DNA from: UTCFX2 sp963788145
GTDB taxonomy: Bacteria > Chloroflexota > Anaerolineae > Anaerolineales > UBA4823
Assembly (NCBI GenBank): GCA_963788145.1
Contig: CAWBFQ010000003.1
Span: 1,116,001 to 1,180,000 of the forward strand
DNA length: 64,000 nt
Direction of reading: 5' to 3'
This document shows, piece by piece, positions 55,840 through 64,000 of this stretch. Each line of letters opens with the position of its first letter. Positions within the stretch are counted from its first letter, which is position 1. Below the pieces are notes generated by a model. That model worked only from the letters and a program-made list of their open reading frames with translations. It was not told the DNA's origin and made no database searches. The position numbers and the translations under genes were made by a program.

Positions 55840-55890
55840 AGCACGCCCGGCCGCTTGCCCGCCGCGCGGTTCGAGGAGTTGATTATGGGC
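55840..55890 (+). repeat. promoter-like dispersed repeat, copy 4
   Basis: CTTGCCCGCCGCGCGGTTCG followed by GAGTTGATTATGG; same family as 47585. Confidence 0.5.
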
Positions 55891-55958
55891 AGGGTGTGGT
55901 GTGCGGGCCAACGAAATGCGTTACTTGCCGCCCTCCGTGAAGTGAGTCTCTGCCTCGC

Positions 55959-56207
55959 TCAGGTCTGTTCTACCAGCTTCTGTTGCAGCCAAAGATTTAC
56001 AAGCGTTTCAACTTTGATGCCTCGCAGTTGGGCTTGCGCTTCCAGAGCGGTGAGCAGTTCCGGCTCAATGGGAACAGCGCACGCGATCTCAAAATCAACG
56101 TCGGGGAGGTTGGTGTCATGCTCGCTGAAATCGTGCGCGTCCCAGAATTCACCCATCGCTTCCAGGCTGCTTGCCTGGGAGATCCTGCTTTTCTTATTTG
56201 CGACCAT
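55959..56207 (-). CDS. CopG/BrnA-type antitoxin
   Basis: 82 residues from ATG 56207: SLEAMGEFWDAHDFSEHD and the helical end LLTALEAQAQLRGIKVETLVNLWLQQKL match ribbon-helix-helix CopG-family antitoxins (PF12441 type). Such proteins bind operator DNA and neutralise a BrnT-like RNase. The upstream toxin is reduced to a stub (56194-56268). Confidence 0.7.
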   Translation of the reverse strand: MVANKKSRISQASSLEAMGEFWDAHDFSEHDTNLPDVDFEIACAVPIEPELLTALEAQAQLRGIKVETLVNLWLQQKLVEQT

Positions 56208-56268
56208 GATGTTTGGAAAGCAGTTTGTCTTCAATTTCGGCAGGGCAAGCAATCGTATCGATCCGCAT
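56194..56268 (-). pseudogene. N-terminal stub of a BrnT/DUF4258-like toxin
   Basis: Reads MRIDTIACPAEIEDKLLSKH then GRK and stops. The MRI...EIEDKLLSKH start is typical of these small RNase toxins, but the catalytic body of 60-70 residues is missing. It overlaps the antitoxin start by 14 nt, as if an internal deletion joined the two. Confidence 0.55.
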
Positions 56269-56401
56269 GGGATAAAGTATAGCACTGACTTGACTCGCAT
56301 GTGCAGGAAATTTCTATTTTTCTACCCATTTATCGCTGAAAACCGGCCCGCGCTCCGGGGGCAGGAGTCCCGCAACCGGCCGGGACGTGGAATCATCTCG
56401 G

Positions 56402-56581
56402 ACCAGTTTCCTCCAGTACGAATTCGATTAACGCATTCGTGGAAGTCACCATATTTTTACCCGCGCTGAAGTTGAAGAAATCATCAATGTTCAGCCTAAG
56501 GGTTCCCATGCGAAACCCTACCAGGTTCGTCAGATTCGTAATGTGATTTTGAAGTACAGGTTGGGAGGCGACAGTGATTAA
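56402..56581 (+). pseudogene. HicA-like toxin remnant
   Basis: Frame reads ...LQYEFD-stop-RIRGSHHIFTRAEVEE...KPYQVRQIRNVILKYRL to TAA 56579-56581. RGSHHIF holds the catalytic His of HicA and the AKPYQVRQ segment is family-typical, but the N-terminus and start codon are gone and a TAA (56429-56431) interrupts it. It overlaps hicB by 8 nt in normal operon fashion. Confidence 0.6.
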
Positions 56582-56783
56582 ATATGAGGTTGTAATTTAT
56601 TGGAGCGAAGAAGATAACGCCTTTCTTGCCGAAGCGCCTGAACTACCAGGATGCATGGCAGACGGTGAAACTTACCAGGATGCAATCAGTAACCTGGAAA
56701 CGATCATTCGTGAGTGGATTGAAACTGCGAAAGAATCAGGTCGTCCGATCCCAGAACCAAAAGGGCGCTTGATGTACGCCTAA
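56574..56783 (+). CDS. hicB: HicB-family antitoxin
   Basis: 69 residues, GTG start with GGGAGG 7 nt upstream. YEVVIYWSEEDNAFLAEAPELPGCMADGETYQDAISNLETIIREWIETA is a complete HicB partial-RNase-H fold without a DNA-binding extension. Its HicA partner upstream is broken, so this is an orphan antitoxin. The 241 bp after it hold only repeat fragments (around 56855). Confidence 0.8.
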   Translation: MIKYEVVIYWSEEDNAFLAEAPELPGCMADGETYQDAISNLETIIREWIETAKESGRPIPEPKGRLMYA

Positions 56784-57024
56784 AGCGAGGGTTCATGAAA
56801 CTCGCTTCAATACCGCGCGGACCGTTTCTTGCTCATCCGGGGTCTCAGCAGCTGTAGGGTGCGCCGCGCGGCACCGTCATTCCTTGAGCTGCCTGCCCAT
56901 CTTTTTTCGTGTGTTTCGTGGTTCGCAAATATCCCACGGAATTCACACATCTGAAGGGGGATTTTCGCCTGATTCTCGATTAGAATTGAACCTACTTTTC
57001 ATATCCGAAAGCGGACACTCCACT

Positions 57025-57895
57025 ATGCGCACTGACGCCGAAATGCTCGACCTGATCCTCGCTGCCGCCCGGGCGGATGAACGCATCCGGGCGGTCATCT
57101 TGAACGGCTCGCGCGCCAACCCGAACGCCCGGCGCGATCCGTTCCAGGATTTCGATATCGTCTACCTGGTCACTCAGGTGGAGCCGTTCAAGCGGAGCCG
57201 CGACTGGCTGCTGCCCTTCGGCCCGCTGATGATCCTGCAAACGCCGGACGAGATGGGCGCAGCGCCGCCCGGCGGGCGCATCCGCTACGCCTACCTGGTC
57301 CAGTTCAGCGACGGCTGCCGGATCGACTTCACCTTCCACCCGCTCGACCGGCTCGACGCGCTGCCCGATGACAGCCTGAGCGTGCTGCTGCTCGATAAGG
57401 ACGGGGTCGTCCCGCCGTTCGCGCCCGCCAGCGAGCGCGGCTGCCTGCCCCAGCCGCCGAGCGCCAAAGCCTTTGGCGATTGCTGCAACGAGTTCTGGTG
57501 GGTCAGCACGTATGTGGCCAAGGGGCTGTGGCGCGGCGAGATCACCTATGCGAAATACTTCATGGATCAAACCGTGCGCGAAGAGCTGATCGAAGATGCT
57601 CACCTGGCTGATCGGCGTGCAGACCGGCTTCGCCCGCAACCCCGGCAAGTACGGCAAACACTTCGGCGACTACCTGCCGGCGGAGATGTGGCGGCTGCTG
57701 CTCTCCACCTTCTGCGACGCGGACGAGGAGCGCAACTGGCAGGCGCTGTTTGCGCTCGGCGAGCTGTTCCGCCTCGCCGCCCGGATCGTGGCAGAGCATT
57801 TCCATTTTGACTATCCGCAAGGCGACGACGAACGCGTGAGCGCCCACCTGCGCCGCGTCCGCACCCTGCCCAGGGACGCAAAGGAGATCTATTGA
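57025..57895 (+). CDS. aminoglycoside 6-adenylyltransferase-like (AadK/ANT(6)) protein, frameshifted
   Basis: About 290 residues. MRTDAEMLDLILAAARADERIRAVILNGSRANPNARRDPFQDFDIVYLV is the ANT(6) start with catalytic GSR...DxD. The helical C-domain includes GDCCNEFWWVSTYVAKGLWRGE and FARNPGKYGKHFGDYLPAEMW. One extra base near 57605 breaks the frame after EELIE. Streptomycin adenylylation is the usual activity; here untested. Ends in TTGA overlap with the next gene. Confidence 0.8.
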
Positions 57896-58647
57896 ATAAA
57901 ATCGCGATCCTCTCCGATATTCACGGCAACCTGGCAGCCCTGGAGCGGGTGGCGGCTGATCTCAGGTCGCGCCGGGCTGACCTGGTGGTCAACCTCGGCG
58001 ATCATGTGTCCGGGCCGCTCTGGCCCAAAGAGACCATCCGCTTTCTGATGGCGCAGGATTGGATCCATCTGCGCGGCAATCACGATCGCCAGCTAAGCGA
58101 GCAGGACCCGGCAGAACACGGTCTCTCAGATCGATATGCCTTTGAGCGGTTGGACAAGGCTGAAATAGACTGGTTGAGGGCCTTACCCGCCTGCCTGTCG
58201 TTTGATGATGGGCTCCTATTGTTTCATGGCTCACCCTCCAGCGATCGCGCCTATCTGTTGGAAACTGTGGAATGCGGGCGGCTTAGGCTGGCGTCTCAGG
58301 TCGAAATCCAGCAGCGGCTGGGCGAAACCGGCTCAAAAACCCTGCTTTGCGGGCACAGCCATATGCCCAGGGTGGTCGAAGCGCCCGGTCCCACCCTGAT
58401 CGTCAACCCCGGCAGCGTCGGATTGCCCGCTTACGAAGATGACACCCCCGCATATCACCGCATGGAGACCGGCTCTCCGCACGCCCGCTATGCGATCCTG
58501 GAAAGGCGGGAAGGCGGCTGGGTTACAGAACTGATCGCGGTGAGCTACAAGCACGCTTTGGCTGCCGATCAGGCTGGCAGGAATGGGCGTCCGGATTGGG
58601 AGATCGGGTTGAGGACCGGTTTTATGACTGAAAGCAAGCCGGGATGA
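57892..58647 (+). CDS. metallophosphoesterase (YfcE/MJ0936-like)
   Basis: 251 residues from TTG 57892 with AAAGGAGAT before it. Calcineurin-like motifs: SDIHGN, NLGDHVSG, RGNHDRQ, LLFHGSP and CGHSHMPR, giving the two-metal site. A soluble phosphodiesterase/phosphatase; substrate unknown. Translationally coupled to the frameshifted adenylyltransferase. Confidence 0.88.
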   Translation: MNKIAILSDIHGNLAALERVAADLRSRRADLVVNLGDHVSGPLWPKETIRFLMAQDWIHLRGNHDRQLSEQDPAEHGLSDRYAFERLDKAEIDWLRALPACLSFDDGLLLFHGSPSSDRAYLLETVECGRLRLASQVEIQQRLGETGSKTLLCGHSHMPRVVEAPGPTLIVNPGSVGLPAYEDDTPAYHRMETGSPHARYAILERREGGWVTELIAVSYKHALAADQAGRNGRPDWEIGLRTGFMTESKPG

Positions 58648-58715
58648 AGTAAAATCATGAAGTCGGGATTTATCCCGATCGAAGGTCTTTGCCATAGGAT
58701 CGAGGAGAGGCGAAA

Positions 58716-59666
58716 ATGGTCAAAGGAGAACAGAAAACCGACTGGATCCGAGTCAATCCAGAAGGCGCAGATCGATCGAATCTCAGAGCGGAGGTCGCCG
58801 AAGCCGCACAGCGCAAGATCGAACGGCTTGAGCAGGCATTGCAGCAAGCCCGGGCAAGCGGAGACCGAAAAGCGGAGGGCTTGCAGCTCATCGCTCTGGG
58901 CGAGGCGTACCTGAACCTGGCCAAAATCCAGCAGGCGCAGACCTGCTACCAGCAGGCGCTGGCGATCTTTGCAGAACTGGGCGACCAACCCGAGCAGGCC
59001 AACTGCCACACCCACCTGGGGGTGAGCTATCTGCTGCTGCAAGACTGGAAAAACGTCCAGGCGGAACACACCCAGGCGATGGAGATTTATGAAAAAATCG
59101 GCGACCGCCTGAGCGTGGGCAAATCGCTGCGCAACCTGGCGTCGATGTACCATCTCAAGGGGCAGACCAATCTGGCGATCGAGCGGTATCAGCAGGCGCT
59201 GGCGATCGCGCGGGCGACCGGCGAGGGCGAGCTGCAGGCGCGTTCACTTGGCGACCTGGGTGTGATGTATCTGGTATCAGACCAGCTCGAAAAAGCGGTT
59301 GATCTGTTCAAGCAGGCGCAGGTACTTTTCCAGCAGAGCGGCAACCGGGAGGAAGAAGCCAGCATCCTGCTGAATTTGGGAGCCGTGAGCTTGCGATTGG
59401 GGCAGATGAAGCTCTCCCTGGATTTTTACCAGCAGGCGCTGACCATCTGCCGCGAGACCGGCGAGGCCGATAAACAGGCCCTGGTTCTCAAGACAATTGG
59501 GGGCGTTTATTTTGGCCTCAAACAGCTTGATCAGGCGATTGAGGCGACCCAATCCGCAGTAGTATTATATGAAGAGACCGGCAGCCCAGGCGCAGACAGC
59601 GCCCGCGAGCAGCTCGCCTATTTTCAAAAGATGGCAGGCAAGAAGTGGTGGCAGTTCTGGGTGTGA
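58716..59666 (+). CDS. tetratricopeptide-repeat protein
   Basis: 316 residues, about six TPR units of the 40-residue Kinesin-light-chain/AcrR type (for example ALGEAYLNLAKIQQAQTCY, NLASMYHLKGQTNLAIERY). Ends in KKWWQFWV. Probably a protein-interaction scaffold. RBS AGGAGAGG upstream. Confidence 0.85.
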   Translation: MVKGEQKTDWIRVNPEGADRSNLRAEVAEAAQRKIERLEQALQQARASGDRKAEGLQLIALGEAYLNLAKIQQAQTCYQQALAIFAELGDQPEQANCHTHLGVSYLLLQDWKNVQAEHTQAMEIYEKIGDRLSVGKSLRNLASMYHLKGQTNLAIERYQQALAIARATGEGELQARSLGDLGVMYLVSDQLEKAVDLFKQAQVLFQQSGNREEEASILLNLGAVSLRLGQMKLSLDFYQQALTICRETGEADKQALVLKTIGGVYFGLKQLDQAIEATQSAVVLYEETGSPGADSAREQLAYFQKMAGKKWWQFWV

Positions 59667-59695
59667 ATTGATTCGCTCAATGAGGAGATTTCTTG

Positions 59696-60383
59696 ATGTG
59701 GTCTTCCCTTCATGATCTCTGGAAAAGGTGTCTTGAACTGGCCTGGCAATCGTATTGTGAAGGTTCGATCCCGATTGGGGCGGTGGTGGTCGATCGGGAT
59801 GGTCATATCCTCAGCCAGGGGCGAAATCTCCGGCGCGGGCGGGAGGGGAGCAGCGGGTCGCCAGTCTTCAGCCGGTTTGCTTGCTCACGCAGAACTCAAC
59901 GCGCTGCTCGCGCTGGATGAGCCAACCGGGGCCGATCCACGCCCTGTGGATGTGCACACGCTGGAAATTTTCTCGGCGCTCGAGCCGTGCCCGCTCTGTA
60001 TGGGCGCAATCTGTATGTCTGGGGTGAAAAAAGTGCATTATGCCGCCCGGGACGCCTGGGCCGGCAGCGCCAACCTGCTGGACGCCACCCCTTATTATCG
60101 CTGGAAACAGATTACCGCCTTTCCACCAGATGACCCACAACTGGAGCTGGTGATCCATATCCTGCAGGTCGAGGATCGGCTCAATTCCAGGCACTCGCGG
60201 GCCGGGGAGGTGCTGGATAAGTGGAGCCAGGATTACCCGGAAAACATCCGCATTGGCAGGTTGATCCATCAGACCGGCGAGATCCCGCAGATGCGCGTGC
60301 GAGGCTTCTCGGCCAGCCAGGCGATCGACCGAATTCACGAATTGGCGGAAACCAGATTGCTTCGCACAGTGCGCTCGCAATGA
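59696..60383 (+). CDS. nucleoside/tRNA-adenosine deaminase-like protein, frameshifted
   Basis: ATG 59696 is 8 nt after GAGGAG. CDA fold: IPIGAVVVDRDGHILSQGRN, then after a shift near 59850 HAELNALLAL (catalytic HAE) and PCPLCMGAICMSGVKKV (PCxxC zinc ligands). Longer than TadA, with an extra C-terminal region of about 70 residues; the very end is contributed by the adjacent repeat block. Substrate uncertain. Confidence 0.75.
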
Positions 60384-60655
60384 CAGGTTGCGACGGCATG
60401 TCGCTGCGAGGACGAAGCAGCCTTGATTGCTTCGCTTCGCTCGCAATGACAGGTTGCTTCGCATAGTGCGCTCGCAATGACAGGTTGCTTCGCATAGTGC
60501 GCTCGCAATGACAGGTTGCTTCGCATGTGCGCTCGCGATGACAGGGCCTTGATTGCTTCGCTTCGCTCGCATTGACATGTCGCTGCGCAGGTACGAAGCA
60601 GCCTTGATTGCTTCGCTTCGCTCGCAATGACAGGTTGCGACGGCATGTCGCTGCG
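60353..60655. repeat. tandem array of TTGCTTCGC/GCTCGCAATGACA repeats
   Basis: About nine units of 30-60 bp containing TTGCTTCGCATAGTGCGCTC and GCAATGACAGGTTGC variants. Most of the 448-bp gap before 60832 is this block plus a GGGTGGGCCGGCGACGCAGC segment. It is a dispersed genomic repeat type, not CRISPR (no unique equal spacers). Confidence 0.85.
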
Positions 60656-60831
60656 AGGAGTCCAATAGCCCATAGGGTGGGCCGGCGACGCAGCCCACGG
60701 GCTTGCGCTTCAGTCTAATGAGGGAAGGAATTGATTTTTAGATTATAATCCTTAACATAGGAAAGCAAAACATAATATTCGAAGAGCCACGCCATTGTGC
60801 CATTCACATCTTTTCAGATGGAGCAAAAGCC

Positions 60832-62214
60832 ATGAAACGTTTCTTACTTATATGTGCATCAGTGGTTATTTCAATGCTTTTCTCATCCTGTAGAGCGGCA
60901 ACAGAAACCTCTCCCACTCCGCAAGAAACGGTTATTGCACAAAAGGAACGTGTCCTTGTTCTTTGGACCCATGAATATTCCACTTTCTCAGGGGGGTTGA
61001 AGGATAAATGGATACCCGAATTCGAGGCTTCCCATCCGGGAGTGAAGGTCAAATATGAGGTCTTTCCATATTCGGGATCGATCGTTTCTTATGACACCAA
61101 ACTCTTAGCCGAGGTATCTAGCGGCGGAGGACCGGATGTATGGGCTATGGCCAGCAGTAATTTTACCGAGGTCAAATACATAGAAGCCGGGTTGTTAGCT
61201 CCATTGGACCCCGAGATATTCGGATATGGATCGGTGGAAGAGATCGTCAATGACTATCCTTCGAACAGCCTGACCGTTTTTTTGAAAGATGGGGAGATCT
61301 TTGCGCTTCCTAATGAAGTAACCACTTTATGCCTTTTCTATAATAAAACGATGTTCGATGACGCGGGTATCCCTTATCTCCCTGAAGATAAGCCCGTTAG
61401 CTGGCAAACAATTGCTGAAATCAGCCAGCAGTTATTAGAAACAGACGCCGCCAGCAACGCCCCTACTAAAATGGGTTATCAATTTGGTTTTTTTGCGAAC
61501 TACCCTGCTTCGGAGTGGTACATCCAGGACTTCTATCCAGTCATGAGGCAATATGGGCAGGATGATCTCTTTTTAGAGGGGAAACCCGCTGGACAAAGTG
61601 ATGCGATGATCAAGGCTTTTCAATTATTTTACGATTTCAAGCATACTTATCATGCCTACGATCCCTATTTTATAACGGACTGGTTCTCGGATTTTTCCAA
61701 CGGTCGCGTAGCTATGGTGACAGCGGGACCCTGGTACCCTTCCGCGATCCTGGCAACGAATCCTGATGTACGTTTTGGGGTCGCGCCCCACCCCGTTGTG
61801 GACCCCGAAGATCAATCGACCTATAAAAATATTCTGTATTCCTTTGGTTGGGTTATCAATGCCAATCGCGACCCGGAACAACAGAAATTGGCCCAGGAAT
61901 TTTTAGCTTTTATATTAGGGAAGAAGGAAGAATCAGAACAGCATCTGTGGTGGTTCGATCATGTAGGCGTGATCCAACCCAGCAAGGCGTTTCTCGACTC
62001 TCCCGGATATCAAGCAACCTTGCGACAGAACCCCTGGATGAATTGTTTCATCGATACCTTCGACGATTACCAGGTGAATTATTACCAGCACTCATCTGAT
62101 GAAGCCGGGACTGCGCTGGTCAGGGCTATTAACCGTGTCATCTATGACAAAGTGTCACCTCAAGATACCGCCAAGCTCCTTCAAAACGAATTATTGCTGC
62201 TTCCACCACCATAA
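60832..62214 (+). CDS. ABC-transporter extracellular solute-binding lipoprotein (sugar type)
   Basis: 460 residues. Lipobox MLFSSC (Cys at residue 20). Type-I sugar-binding protein fold: LVLWTHEYSTFSGGLKDKWI, GGGPDVWAMASSNFTEV, LPNEVTTLCLFYNKTMFDDAGI, and FSNGRVAMVTAGPWYP. It would bring a sugar or similar solute to an ABC importer, whose permease genes are not here; the next gene is a sensor cyclase, which may respond to it. Confidence 0.88.
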   Translation: MKRFLLICASVVISMLFSSCRAATETSPTPQETVIAQKERVLVLWTHEYSTFSGGLKDKWIPEFEASHPGVKVKYEVFPYSGSIVSYDTKLLAEVSSGGGPDVWAMASSNFTEVKYIEAGLLAPLDPEIFGYGSVEEIVNDYPSNSLTVFLKDGEIFALPNEVTTLCLFYNKTMFDDAGIPYLPEDKPVSWQTIAEISQQLLETDAASNAPTKMGYQFGFFANYPASEWYIQDFYPVMRQYGQDDLFLEGKPAGQSDAMIKAFQLFYDFKHTYHAYDPYFITDWFSDFSNGRVAMVTAGPWYPSAILATNPDVRFGVAPHPVVDPEDQSTYKNILYSFGWVINANRDPEQQKLAQEFLAFILGKKEESEQHLWWFDHVGVIQPSKAFLDSPGYQATLRQNPWMNCFIDTFDDYQVNYYQHSSDEAGTALVRAINRVIYDKVSPQDTAKLLQNELLLLPPP

Positions 62215-62257
62215 CGATCAAGTGAAAAAAAATAATGGAATGGAGAATTAGGCTCAA

Positions 62258-63931
62258 TTGATCATCAACCCGATGAACTTATCAAAGCGCGTATCTGAAT
62301 GGTGGGGTTCATTGCGGATCACATCTAAATTTAGCCTGGCCTTCGGTTTGATGTTGTTCATCCTTTTGATGCAAACGGCCATCGCTTATACCGCGCTCAC
62401 AATCACATGGAACTCTAACGATACCATCCAGGATAGTTCAGAGGCCCGGCGCCTGGTCATGGTCATAAGCACAAACTGGGAAACAGTCCGTCGATACCAA
62501 CAACAGTTCTTTGTAGAGTCCCCGGTCATCGGCGCTGAACAGGCATACCAGCTTTACGCCCTGCCCGCCAGCGGGAAAATTTCCGAGGTTGTAAAAGGGG
62601 GAGCTACCCTAAAGCGGCTTTTTTTAGCGCAGGTCACGAAATACAGTTCCGTTGGAGAAGAACCCGTATTGGATTTAATCCTTTCCAATGTCAGCCAATA
62701 TGCCACTCTGTTAGAAGAGGCGACAAATCTGGAATTCGAACTGACATCCATAGTAACAGGATTAAATTACCAACATGCAGAAAAAGCTGAATTACTGGCT
62801 TCATCCTTAAAACCGTACGATACACCTGGAAATCTTCTGGCATTATTTTATGAAATGCAGCTATATGTAATGAAAAATCTGGCTACCGGGCAAAATTTAA
62901 CCACCTCAGAAACCGTTGATTATTCGTCCAAGCTTAGAAATGCTATTCAAGAAAGCCTGATGCAAGATGAAGAGAAAGGCATAGCTCTAAAGGCTTTGGA
63001 TGACTATATAGATATCACTCATAAAATCTACCAAATCAAAACCGAAATTCAAAATAAACGCAATCAACTCGAAACTCTTAGCCAATCCATTGATCCAATA
63101 TTTATTGAACTTATGGTATCCGCTGACGCCGAAGTCAACCAGGCAAGCCTGCAAATCGACAAAACCCGCAAAATCTCAGTGGTTATCCTGATTAGCGCAA
63201 TGGGAATCGGACTGCTCTTTACCGTATTTATCGCCGTTATCTTCCACATTAGCGTGACCCGCAACATCGTCAAACTGACCCAGATAGCAGGTCAATTTAA
63301 AATCGGGAGTCTTGGGGTACGATCCCAAATTTCTACATCTGATGAGTTAGGTAACCTGGCGAGCACCTTCAACCAAATGGCAGAAACTTTGGAGAGACAC
63401 GTAACAGAAGTTGAGAAGTTGCATCTTGTTTCACGAGAGCAGTCAATTCGAGATTCCCTAACAAACCTATTCAATCGCCGATATCTCGACGAAACCCTTT
63501 CAATAGAGTTGGAATGGGCTGATCGCAATGGAACACCGATCACACTGGTGATGTTAGACCTTGACCATTTGAAAGAAGTCAATGATCGTTTTGGACATGC
63601 GATTGGAGATAAAATGCTGGTGGAGCTTGCCTCAATTTTGAATTCACAATCGCGTTCAGGAGATATCACCTGTCGTTATGGCGGCGATGAATTCGTTACA
63701 TTGCTTGTAGGAGCCAATCTGGAAGTCGGCGTGCGACGCGTCAATGCGTGGATGCAAAAATTCAGCACTTTTTCTGTGCAAACTAAGGACGTTATTTGGC
63801 GTGCGACAATTTCAGCAGGTGTTGTTGAGCGACACCCCAAAGAAACATCAGCGGATTTGCTGGCGCGTGCCGATTCTGAGCTGTACAAAGCCAAAAACGC
63901 CGGCCGGAATTGTATTTCGGCAACAGAATAG
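62258..63931 (+). CDS. membrane HAMP-GGDEF diguanylate cyclase
   Basis: 557 residues. Transmembrane helices near residues 25-48 and 305-330 enclose an extracytoplasmic helical sensor domain. A HAMP linker follows, then GGDEF: DSLTNLFNRRYLDE, MLDLDHLKEVNDRFGHAIGD and active-site RYGGDEF. No RxxD inhibitory site is evident four residues upstream. It makes cyclic di-GMP. TTG 62258 or ATG 62273 starts it. It follows the solute-binding lipoprotein by 43 nt, so the binding protein may be its sensor input. Confidence 0.88.
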   Translation: MIINPMNLSKRVSEWWGSLRITSKFSLAFGLMLFILLMQTAIAYTALTITWNSNDTIQDSSEARRLVMVISTNWETVRRYQQQFFVESPVIGAEQAYQLYALPASGKISEVVKGGATLKRLFLAQVTKYSSVGEEPVLDLILSNVSQYATLLEEATNLEFELTSIVTGLNYQHAEKAELLASSLKPYDTPGNLLALFYEMQLYVMKNLATGQNLTTSETVDYSSKLRNAIQESLMQDEEKGIALKALDDYIDITHKIYQIKTEIQNKRNQLETLSQSIDPIFIELMVSADAEVNQASLQIDKTRKISVVILISAMGIGLLFTVFIAVIFHISVTRNIVKLTQIAGQFKIGSLGVRSQISTSDELGNLASTFNQMAETLERHVTEVEKLHLVSREQSIRDSLTNLFNRRYLDETLSIELEWADRNGTPITLVMLDLDHLKEVNDRFGHAIGDKMLVELASILNSQSRSGDITCRYGGDEFVTLLVGANLEVGVRRVNAWMQKFSTFSVQTKDVIWRATISAGVVERHPKETSADLLARADSELYKAKNAGRNCISATE

Positions 63932-63949
63932 GAATGAACATTTTAGAGG

Positions 63950-64000
63950 GTAGCGTGGTCGGCGACCCATCTTACGGGCTGCGGGCTATAAGCAGTTATA
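63950..64000. repeat. dispersed repeat fragment at window end
   Basis: GGTCGGCGACCCATCTTACG resembles 54645-54665 (GGTCGCCGACCTATCCTACG). Incomplete at the edge. Confidence 0.35.

Noticed and set aside
60353..60655. Possible CRISPR array
   Set aside because: Units are not separated by unique equal-length spacers and vary in length; no cas genes nearby.

Overview
The window looks like a chromosomal segment of a free-living bacterium of moderate GC content, most likely a member of the Chloroflexota (Anaerolineae-like). This rests on gene content (MacB-type export operon with a TetR regulator, multi-domain PAS/GAF/HD-GYP signalling proteins, URO-D family protein, Rieske oxygenases) and on abundant short palindromic intergenic repeats. 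The assignment is inference from style; no rRNA, tRNA, transposase or integrase gene was seen. About twenty single-base frameshifts interrupt otherwise well-conserved genes, so either the assembly carries indel errors or the region is decaying quickly.

Layout. 0-6.5 kb: frameshifted Rieske oxygenase, an alpha/alpha-toroid protein, membrane proteins, and the most striking gene of the window (5210-5956). This is a MerB-like (organomercurial lyase) reading frame with two in-frame TGA codons. They fall exactly where MerB has its catalytic Cys96 and Cys159, and each is followed by a short hairpin with a G/U-containing apical loop, as expected of bacterial SECIS elements. 6.5-14 kb: a sensor kinase, acetyltransferases, a second and more decayed Rieske copy, a class III aminotransferase. 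14-17 kb: AT-richer foreign-looking genes behind a repeated promoter/leader. 17-23 kb: ordinary genes (SDR, DegV, DUF families). 23-28.2 kb: a minus-strand tripartite ABC efflux operon under a TetR repressor with a clear promoter and palindromic operator.

28-33 kb: small accessory genes. 33-38 kb: a gene-cassette array lacking an integrase. Each cassette starts at a GTTRRRY-like core and ends in an attC-like site whose R'' box is complementary to that cassette's own starting core. It carries a URO-D family protein, a membrane glycosyltransferase-like protein and a HEPN-like protein. 38-46 kb: methyltransferase, glycosyltransferase plus acyltransferase pair, HD-GYP phosphodiesterase, PA-IL-like lectin lipoprotein plus serine hydrolase.

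46-60 kb: an accessory zone with duplicated and broken genes (cupin x2, lectin lipoprotein x2, VOC protein, aminoglycoside nucleotidyltransferase pieces x2, two DHFR-like reductases, two toxin-antitoxin remnants where only the antitoxin survives). These are separated by dispersed repeats, several of which end in a promoter-like -10 box just before the next gene. 60-64 kb: a tandem repeat block, a sugar-type ABC solute-binding lipoprotein and a HAMP-GGDEF diguanylate cyclase.
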